This document shows positions 58,787-64,000 of a stretch of 64,000 bases of DNA, one piece after another. Where the stretch lies: assembly GCF_013267195.1 (NCBI RefSeq), contig NZ_CP053941.1, positions 1,612,001-1,676,000 on the forward strand. The letters run 5' to 3'. The stretch's first letter is position 1. Each line of letters opens with the position of its first letter. Below the pieces are notes generated by a model. That model was not told where the DNA came from, made no database searches, and saw nothing but the letters and a program-made list of their open reading frames with translations. A program made the translations under genes and the position numbers. The stretch is from Halorubrum salinarum. GTDB lineage: Archaea > Halobacteriota > Halobacteria > Halobacteriales > Haloferacaceae.

Positions 58787-60016
58787 CTACCGCTCTCGCC
58801 GCTCCGCCGCCGCCTCCAAGACCTCAACCGCCGGGAGCGGCTCGCCGGTCAGCGCGCGGATGTACGCGCCGCCCGCGATGGAGACGTGCGAGAAGTCGTC
58901 CTCGCTCAGGCCGTACATCTCGATGGCGCGCGAGGTGTCGCCGCCGCCGACGACCGAGAAGCAGTCCGTCTCGGCGATGGCCTCGAGGACGCCGACGGTG
59001 CCGTCGGCGAACCGCTCGTCCTCGAAGACGCCGAGCGCGCCCTTCACGAAGACGGCGTCGGACTCGCGGATCGCCGGCTCGTAGTCGGCGACCGTCGCGG
59101 CGCCCACGTCGAGGAACGCCTCCCGCTTCTCCTCGACGTCGTCGACGGCGACCTCGGCGCGGTCGCCGTCGGCCCCCTCGTACGCGAGGTCGCTCGCGAG
59201 CCGGACCGCGTCGCCGCGCTCGTCGAGGACCGACTCGATCAGCTCGCGGTTCCCCTCCCACTGCTCGTCGAACAGGTCCATCTCCCCCACGTCGCGCCCG
59301 ACGGGGTGCCCCGCGGCGCGCAAGAAGAGCTCGCCGGCGACGCCGCCGAGGAGGAAGCGGTCGACGCGGTCGTCTAAGGCGTCCATCACGCCGATCACGT
59401 CCGTCGCCTTCGTCCCGCCGACGACCATCGTGACCGGCCCGTCGAACTCCCGGGTCGCGATGGCGGTGTTGGCCTCGTACTCCGTCTCCATCACGCGGCC
59501 CGCGTACGCGGGGAGGGCCAGCGGGAAGCCGACCAGCGAGGCGTGCTTCCGGTGGGCCGCCGAGTACGCGTCGTTGACGTACGCGTCGAAGCGCGGGGCC
59601 AGGGTCCGGACGAACTCGGTCTCAGCCTTCTCCTCCGGCGACGCCTCCGGGAGCTCGTCCTCGCACATCCGGGTGTTCTCCAGTAAGAGGACCTCGCCCG
59701 GGCCGAGCGCGTCGATGGCGTCCAGCGCCGCCTCGCCGTACGTGTCGGCCACGAACGCCACGTCGCGGCCGACGTGGTCGGCGAGGATGTCTGCGTGACC
59801 GGCGAGCGACGTGAAGTCGTCGCGGCCCGGGCGTCCCTGATGGGCCATGAGGACGACGCGGTGGTCGGCGTCGGCCAGCTCGCGGACGGTTTCGGCGTGG
59901 CGCTCGAACCGGCGGTTGTCCTGCGGCTCACCGTCCTCGATGGGGGAGTTGAGGTCCAGTCGGACGAGGACGCGACTGTCTGCCGGGAGGTCGTCGATGG
60001 TGTCGAAGGTGGGCAT
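58787..60016 (-). CDS. pgk: phosphoglycerate kinase
   Basis: Interconverts 1,3-bisphosphoglycerate/ADP and 3-phosphoglycerate/ATP. 409 residues. [40 protein letters not shown] (substrate Asp/Asn/Arg), [17 protein letters not shown], and C-terminal nucleotide binding [20 protein letters not shown], then [20 protein letters not shown]. The hinge and active-site Lys regions look normal. Own TATA box (CGCTTAAGTG on the minus strand at 60039-60048), so it can be expressed apart from gap upstream. Confidence 0.96.
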   Translation of the reverse strand: MPTFDTIDDLPADSRVLVRLDLNSPIEDGEPQDNRRFERHAETVRELADADHRVVLMAHQGRPGRDDFTSLAGHADILADHVGRDVAFVADTYGEAALDAIDALGPGEVLLLENTRMCEDELPEASPEEKAETEFVRTLAPRFDAYVNDAYSAAHRKHASLVGFPLALPAYAGRVMETEYEANTAIATREFDGPVTMVVGGTKATDVIGVMDALDDRVDRFLLGGVAGELFLRAAGHPVGRDVGEMDLFDEQWEGNRELIESVLDERGDAVRLASDLAYEGADGDRAEVAVDDVEEKREAFLDVGAATVADYEPAIRESDAVFVKGALGVFEDERFADGTVGVLEAIAETDCFSVVGGGDTSRAIEMYGLSEDDFSHVSIAGGAYIRALTGEPLPAVEVLEAAAERRER

Positions 60017-60108
60017 GGGTGAACGGTCGTCGATGGGTCACTTAAGCGGTGGCGCTCCGGGGCGCGGTGCCGTCGGGAAGCGGTTCGGGGCCGGGCGGGA
60101 GGCCGCGC

Positions 60109-61161
60109 TTACGCCTCGTCGTGGACGTACGCGGCCATGTCGAGCATCCGGTTCGAGAAGCCGTACTCGTTGTCGTACCAGGTGAGGATCTTCAGCAGCT
60201 TCCCGCCGGCGACGACGTTCGTCGACTGGAGGTCGACGTAGCTGGAGAAGGGGAGGCCGACGATGTCGGAGGAGACGACCTCCTCGTCGGTGTAGCCGAG
60301 GACGCCCGCGAGCGGGCCGGAGTCCGCGGCGTCGCGGAAGGCCGCGTTGACCTCCTCTTCGGTGACCGTCTCGTCGAGGCTGACGACGAACTCGGTGATC
60401 GAGCCGGTGGGGACCGGGACGCGCATCGCCATCCCGTCGATCTTGCCCTCGAGCTGCGGGAGGACCTTCTGTGCGGCGCCCGCGGCGCCCGTCGACGTGG
60501 GGACGATGTTCTCCGCGGCGGCGCGCCCGCGGCGCCGCTTGCTCATCGGGCCGTCGATGAGGCTCTGCGAGCCGGTGTAGGCGTGGACGGTGGTGAGGGT
60601 GCCGGCGTCGATGCCGAACTCCGCGTCGAGCACCTTCGCGACCGGCGTGATGGAGTTCGTGGTACAGGAGGCGTTCGAGACCACGTCGTCGCCGTCGTAC
60701 TCGTCGTGGTTGACGCCGTAGACGAGCTGTTTGACCGGCTTCTCGCCCTTCGGGGGCGCCGAGATGATCACGGTGTCCGCGCCGCCGTCGAGGTGCGCGC
60801 TCGCGTCGTCGCGGGTGCGGAAGACCCCCGTACACTCCAAGGCGACGTCGACGTCGAGCTCGTCCCAGGGGAGGTCCGCGGGGTCCTGAACGTTGAACAG
60901 CGGGACCGACGTGCCGCCGACCGTCAGCTCGTCGCCGTCGCGCTCGACGCCGTCGAGCCGGCCCATGACGGTGTCGTACTTCGCGAGGTACCCCATGTCG
61001 TCGAAGTCCATCACGTCGTTGATCCCGACGAGCTCGATCCGCGGGTGCTCTACCACCGCGCGGAACACGTTGCGCCCGATGCGACCGAAGCCGTTGAGCC
61101 CCACCCGCACGACCTCGTCGTCGCTCACGTCGTCACCGGCAGACAGATACGATTTACTCAT
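60109..61161 (-). CDS. gap: glyceraldehyde-3-phosphate dehydrogenase, bacterial type
   Basis: 350 residues. Rossmann motif VGLNGFGRIGRNVFRAVVEH, NAD-selecting GINDVMD, catalytic Cys166 in SNASCTTNSITP, and VHAYTGSQSLIDGP, then KVLPQLEGKIDGMAMRVPVP and WYDNEYGFSNRML. This is the phosphorylating bacterial/eukaryotic-type GAPDH, not the archaeal class II (NADP) enzyme, consistent with an old transfer into haloarchaea. A 14-residue N-terminal extension precedes the core. Next to pgk (92 bases), the substrates of which it supplies. Confidence 0.96.
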   Translation of the reverse strand: MSKSYLSAGDDVSDDEVVRVGLNGFGRIGRNVFRAVVEHPRIELVGINDVMDFDDMGYLAKYDTVMGRLDGVERDGDELTVGGTSVPLFNVQDPADLPWDELDVDVALECTGVFRTRDDASAHLDGGADTVIISAPPKGEKPVKQLVYGVNHDEYDGDDVVSNASCTTNSITPVAKVLDAEFGIDAGTLTTVHAYTGSQSLIDGPMSKRRRGRAAAENIVPTSTGAAGAAQKVLPQLEGKIDGMAMRVPVPTGSITEFVVSLDETVTEEEVNAAFRDAADSGPLAGVLGYTDEEVVSSDIVGLPFSSYVDLQSTNVVAGGKLLKILTWYDNEYGFSNRMLDMAAYVHDEA

Positions 61162-61184
61162 GTTCGAAAAAGCCGAGACGCAAC

Positions 61185-61192
61185 TACTTAAA
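61185..61192 (-). promoter_or_regulatory. promoter of gap
   Basis: TTTAAGTA on the minus strand begins 31 bases before the gap ATG, leaderless spacing. Confidence 0.65.
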
Positions 61193-61379
61193 TCCGGCCC
61201 AGTCGCGCCGAGACCGTCATAATCGTTGGAATTTGTTACGCTCGGTGTCGCCGATCGCCGGCGCGGTCGGCCGAGCGCCGTCGCCCGACGCCGACCGCCG
61301 GTCCCCCGGCACGGGGCGGATAGCGGCCGATACGGCGACCGACAGAAGGCTTATCGGGGTCACCGACTTCACGGAAGGT

Positions 61380-61760
61380 ATGGACAGAGACGACCGCGAC
61401 GATCCGTTCGGAGACTTCTTCGAGGAGATCGAGCGGATGATGAACGAGATGGCCAACGCGGACGCCCCGTCGGCCGACGACGCCGGGTTCGGCTCCGACA
61501 CCCACGTCGACGCGTACACCACCGAGGAGTCGGTGCGTCTCGTCGCCGACCTCCCCGCCGTCTCGAAGGACGACCTCTCGCTGCGCTGCGACGGCGACGC
61601 GCTCACCATCTCCGCGGTCTCCGACCGGCGCGAGTACGACGAGACGGTCGAGCTCCCCGCCCCCGTCGACGAGCACTCCGCGGACGCGACGTTCAACAAC
61701 GGCGTCCTCGAGGTCTCGTTCGACCGCGACGACGACAGCGCGTCGATCGACCTGGTCTGA
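61380..61760 (+). CDS. Hsp20/alpha-crystallin small heat-shock protein
   Basis: A 126-residue chaperone. Start MDRDDRDDPFGDFFEEIERM, preceded by TATA-like GGCTTATCGG at about 61349-61358. The alpha-crystallin domain spans about 40-126: VDAYTTEESVRLVADLPAVS, SLRCDGDALTISAVSDRREY, and FNNGVLEVSFDRDDDSA. The usual ring-forming IxI tail motif is replaced by ASIDLV. Probably heat- and stress-induced; binds unfolding proteins without ATP. Confidence 0.9.
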   Translation: MDRDDRDDPFGDFFEEIERMMNEMANADAPSADDAGFGSDTHVDAYTTEESVRLVADLPAVSKDDLSLRCDGDALTISAVSDRREYDETVELPAPVDEHSADATFNNGVLEVSFDRDDDSASIDLV

Positions 61761-61786
61761 GTCCGCGGCCGCTCGCCGCCGCTCCG

Positions 61787-62686
61787 TTACTCCCCGTTCG
61801 CCGTCCGTCGGATCAGCGCCGCGAACCGGTCGTAGAAGCCGTCCTCGTACTTCGTCGCGGCGTCGACGGTCGGCCGCGCGTTCGTCTCGTTGACGACGAG
61901 CCGGTCGCCCGTCGCGAGCAGGTCGACGCCGAGGTAGTCGATCCCGAGCGTCGCGGCCGCGCGCTCGGCGAGGTCGCGCGCCTCGGGGTCGAGGTCGACG
62001 CCGCGGGCGGTCGCGCCGCGGTGGACGTTGTGCTTCCACCGGCCGGCCGCGAGCGCGTCGTCGTCGAGGACGCGCTCGACCGCCCCGGCGTACGCGCCGT
62101 CGACGACCATCGCCCGGTAGTCGCGCGCGTCGGGGAGGTACTCCTGGATCAGGTACGACTTGTCGCCGGTGGCGCGGTAGTCGTGGATCAGGTTCAGGTA
62201 GTCGACGACGCCGAGCAGGGAGTCGAGGTCGGTCGCGGTCGCGACGCCGACGCCCCGGGTCGCGGAGTTCGGCTTCACGACGACGGGATAGGAGAACTCC
62301 GCGGCGGCGTCGACGACGGCCGACTCGTCGACGGGGTTCGACACGAGCGTCGTCTTCGGCGTGGGCAGGCCCGCGGCCGACAGCGTCGCGAGCACGCCCG
62401 CCTTGTTCCGCGAGGTCACGACCGCGTCCCGGCCGTTCACCCACGGGACGCCGAGGCGCTCGTCGACGACCGCGCCTTCCATCAGGCGGGTGGGGTAGAC
62501 GAGTCCCACGTCGAAGCCGGCAAACTCGTCGGAGTCGGCCGGAACTCCCTCGCCGGTCTCGTCCTCCGAGACCCGCAGCGTCCGCTCTTTCGCCTGAACG
62601 TGGCCCACGTCGATGCCGCGGTCCGCGAGCGGCTCGCGCACGCGCTCGAACGTCTCCGCGTCGGTGGTCATCGCGAGCCGGAGCAT
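61787..62686 (-). CDS. RimK-like ATP-grasp ligase
   Basis: A 299-residue ATP-grasp enzyme. N-terminal domain LRLAMTTDAETFERVREPLA with VPWVNGRDAVVTSRNKAGVL; ATP-binding FSYPVVVKPNSATRGVGVAT and YLIQEYLPDARDYRAMVVDG; metal-binding LGVDLLATGDRLVVNETNAR. It resembles RimK/LysX/MptN-type ligases, which join an amino acid (often glutamate) to a carboxylate of a protein, F420 or pterin. The exact acceptor is unknown. Promoter TTTTTAAGT on the minus strand at 62710-62718. Confidence 0.87.
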   Translation of the reverse strand: MLRLAMTTDAETFERVREPLADRGIDVGHVQAKERTLRVSEDETGEGVPADSDEFAGFDVGLVYPTRLMEGAVVDERLGVPWVNGRDAVVTSRNKAGVLATLSAAGLPTPKTTLVSNPVDESAVVDAAAEFSYPVVVKPNSATRGVGVATATDLDSLLGVVDYLNLIHDYRATGDKSYLIQEYLPDARDYRAMVVDGAYAGAVERVLDDDALAAGRWKHNVHRGATARGVDLDPEARDLAERAAATLGIDYLGVDLLATGDRLVVNETNARPTVDAATKYEDGFYDRFAALIRRTANGE

Positions 62687-62768
62687 ACGCTCGCTGGGGC
62701 CCGTTCGGACTTAAAAACCGCGTGAGCGGTGCGACGACGGCGGCGAGCACACCGACAGGTTACGGTAC

Positions 62769-62936
62769 GCGGTGGCGCGTGCCTGCGAGCGGCCGCCGGA
62801 TGCGGTCGCGAGACAGCACGCGCGAGGTCGCCGGCGGCGGAGCCGCCGGCTGCCAGAGAATCTTCGATTCTCGCTGGGGTCGCTGGCTCCCGGAGCGAAG
62901 CGGTGGGTGCCAGCGGCGAGGCCGGGGCTTTGGAGG
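62769..62936. repeat. non-coding stem-rich element B
   Basis: A 168-base stretch without a gene. Its ends match element A at 34.67 kb (26 of 31 bases at the left, GGGGCTTTGGAGG at the right), but the centre is different. It contains perfect hairpins GCCGGCGGC-GGA-GCCGCCGGC (62830-62850) and GAGAATC-TTC-GATTCTC (62856-62872), and an imperfect outer pair CGCTGGC/GCCAGCG (62881-62915). Between 62937 and 63021 there is only an AT-rich TTTATAAAC near 62962-62970. Confidence 0.65.
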
Positions 62937-63021
62937 CGATCGCGGTCTACCCGGTGTCAGTGATTTATAAACACCCGACCAGGTACTTGACGATGTTCTC
63001 AACCGGTCTACGTCTACCGAT

Positions 63022-63312
63022 CTATTGTAGGTGGCCTTCCTCGCGGAGCTGTTCCGCCTCGCTCTTCTCGTAGCGCCACGAGATGTCGGCCTTCTCGTCC
63101 TGCCAGTCCCACGGCTCGACGAGGACGATGTCGTCTTCGCGGATCCACACGCGCTTCTGCATGCGACCGGGGATGCGGGCGGTTCGCTGTTTCCCGTCCG
63201 CGCAGCGCACCTTGACCCGGTTCGCGCCGAGCATCTCGACGACCTCCGCGAACACCTCGTCGTCGTCGGGCATCCGGAGGTCGTTCCGACCGCCGCCGTC
63301 TCCGTTGCTCAT
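63022..63312 (-). CDS. eif1A: translation initiation factor eIF-1A
   Basis: A 96-residue OB-fold factor that helps recruit initiator tRNA and mRNA to the small subunit. Start [20 protein letters not shown]. Core [39 protein letters not shown], and the C-terminal [16 protein letters not shown]. Strong leaderless promoter CCTTTTATTT on the minus strand at 63339-63348, back to back with the next gene's promoter. Confidence 0.96.
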   Translation of the reverse strand: MSNGDGGGRNDLRMPDDDEVFAEVVEMLGANRVKVRCADGKQRTARIPGRMQKRVWIREDDIVLVEPWDWQDEKADISWRYEKSEAEQLREEGHLQ

Positions 63313-63377
63313 GCGTACGCGGTGATACGCGCTCGTCGAAATAAAAGGGCCGCTCTCCGCCGGAGCGCGCATCCGCC

Positions 63378-63388
63378 CCTTTTAAGCA
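63378..63388 (+). promoter_or_regulatory. promoter of the 63411 membrane gene
   Basis: CCTTTTAAGCA lies 23-33 bases before the ATG at 63411. It is divergent from the eIF1A promoter. Confidence 0.6.
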
Positions 63389-63410
63389 CGACCGACGACC
63401 ACCCGACGAC

Positions 63411-63590
63411 ATGCGTGACACGCTCGGACTCGAAGGCATCGCCGGCCTCCTCGCCGTCGTCGTCGCCGTCGGTATCATCGCCGTCCGCGACCCGGTCATC
63501 GCCGGGGCGATGATGGTGCTGATCGCCGGCCTCGCGCTGATCGCGAAAGGACTCGTCGACACCGCCATGCGGTCGTTCGGACTGAAGTGA
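63411..63590 (+). CDS. small two-helix membrane protein, DUF7470-like
   Basis: A 59-residue protein: RDTLGLEGIAGLLAVVVAVG and, after IIAVRDP, a second helix AGAMMVLIAGLALIAKGLVD, with a basic amphipathic C terminus (TAMRSFGLK). The conserved pattern is one I recall from haloarchaea as DUF7470. It is supported by a strong TATA box and typical codon use. Function unknown. Confidence 0.75.
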   Translation: MRDTLGLEGIAGLLAVVVAVGIIAVRDPVIAGAMMVLIAGLALIAKGLVDTAMRSFGLK

Positions 63591-63638
63591 CGCCGCCGCG
63601 GTCGCCCCGAGCGCGGAATCCCGGCGTCCCGAAAGAGT

Positions 63639-63647
63639 CATAATCAC
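63639..63647 (+). promoter_or_regulatory. promoter of the 63666 gene
   Basis: TCATAATCA at 63639-63647 is 19-27 bases upstream of the ATG at 63666. Confidence 0.5.
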
Positions 63648-63665
63648 CGACCGTTCCCCTCCGGT

Positions 63666-63911
63666 ATGGTCGAAGTACCCGCCGTCGCGGTCGAACTCGT
63701 CGAACTCCTCGCCGTCACCCTCGGCGCCGGCGCGGCCGCCGCGGTCGGCGTCGTGCTCGAACGGTTCGGGCTCTCCGCGGTCTCGGGCGGCGACCTCGTG
63801 CTCGGCGCCTGGGCCGTCGGCATGGGACTGCTCGCGCTGTACGTCGGACTCGTCGGGCTCGGCTACGAGCAGGCGCTCCCGCGGCTGCGTCGGCTCGCGA
63901 GCGGCGAGTAG
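63666..63911 (+). CDS. small two-helix membrane protein
   Basis: An 81-residue hydrophobic protein with helices at about 9-30 and 44-66 (LVLGAWAVGMGLLALYVGLV), ending in a basic C terminus (ALPRLRRLASGE). No family recognised; typical small haloarchaeal membrane protein. It has its own promoter after the previous small membrane gene. Confidence 0.7.
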   Translation: MVEVPAVAVELVELLAVTLGAGAAAAVGVVLERFGLSAVSGGDLVLGAWAVGMGLLALYVGLVGLGYEQALPRLRRLASGE

Positions 63912-63951
63912 GACCCACTTCTCCCCTCGGTCCCGCACGCTCCCCGAGCGC

Positions 63952-64000
63952 TCACAGCTCTCCGTCGGCCGCCAGCTCGCGCACCCGGGCCGCGCGCTCG
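63952..64000 (-). CDS. 3' end of a gene running out of the window
   Basis: On the minus strand, an open frame of 16 codons reads ERAARVRELAADGEL and ends in TGA at 63952-63954. Codon use is typical and the helical, charged content looks coding. The rest lies beyond the window, so no function can be given. Confidence 0.5.
   Translation of the reverse strand, partial: ERAARVRELAADGEL

Overview
The window is haloarchaeal chromosome. GC content is very high, the predicted proteins are strongly acidic, many promoters are TATA-like boxes 20-35 bases before a leaderless start codon, exported proteins carry twin-arginine lipobox signals, and there is an archaeal ribosomal protein supercluster with L32e, L19e, S4e and RNase P component 1. 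Gene content (phytoene synthase, bacterial-type GAPDH, archaeal class I aldolase, dodecin, Hsp20, eIF1A) fits a Halorubrum-like member of the Haloferacales; the genus is inferred, not proven.

Layout. 1-3.4 kb: end of an unknown gene, a 43-residue zinc finger, phytoene synthase, a small membrane protein and histidinol dehydrogenase. 3.5-7.9 kb: a phosphonate/phosphite-type ABC importer (binding lipoprotein, ATPase, two permeases) translationally coupled to a HAD phosphatase. 8-27 kb: mixed single genes (MscS channel, Fe-S carrier, dodecin, alanyl-tRNA editing protein with an AIR-synthase homologue, acyl-CoA dehydrogenase, PanB, CPBP protease, Nudix, DNA polymerase IV, a REC-PAS-LOV histidine kinase, an MFS exporter, 3-hydroxyacyl-CoA dehydrogenase). 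27.6-31.3 kb: aldolase and FBPase overlapping by one base, then an acyl-CoA carboxylase carboxyltransferase. 31.3-36.7 kb: DedA-like protein, redoxin, sugar dehydrogenases, an aldo/keto reductase and a tRNA-Gly(GCC) beside about 0.6 kb of repeats. 36.9-51.2 kb: SPOUT methyltransferase, L3-L4-L23-L2-S19-L22-S3-L29-Rnp1-S17-L14-L24-S4e-L5-S14-S8-L6-L32e-L19e-L18-S5-L30-L15 and SecY, tightly packed. 51.3-64 kb: Usp protein, a membrane protein with a strict four-residue valine repeat, Trm1, a YihY-type fusion, PAP2 phosphatase, GlnA divergent from an Lrp regulator, Pgk, Gap, Hsp20, a RimK-like ligase, eIF1A and small membrane proteins.

How the genes work together. Aldolase, FBPase, GAPDH and PGK form the lower gluconeogenic/glycolytic core in two separate loci. 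Acyl-CoA dehydrogenase, hydroxyacyl-CoA dehydrogenase and the acyl-CoA carboxylase point to fatty-acid and propionyl-CoA metabolism. GlnA and Lrp make a nitrogen/amino-acid control pair.

I found no CRISPR array, transposase, integrase or recognisable defence operon. The least ordinary material is: (1) the tRNA-Gly 3'-end copies and stem-rich repeats at 34.67-35.30 kb, with a related element at 62.77-62.94 kb; (2) the LOV-domain kinase; (3) the 41-tetrad valine-repeat membrane protein; (4) a possible leaderless upstream ORF overlapping crtB; (5) several domain fusions and insertions in otherwise standard genes.
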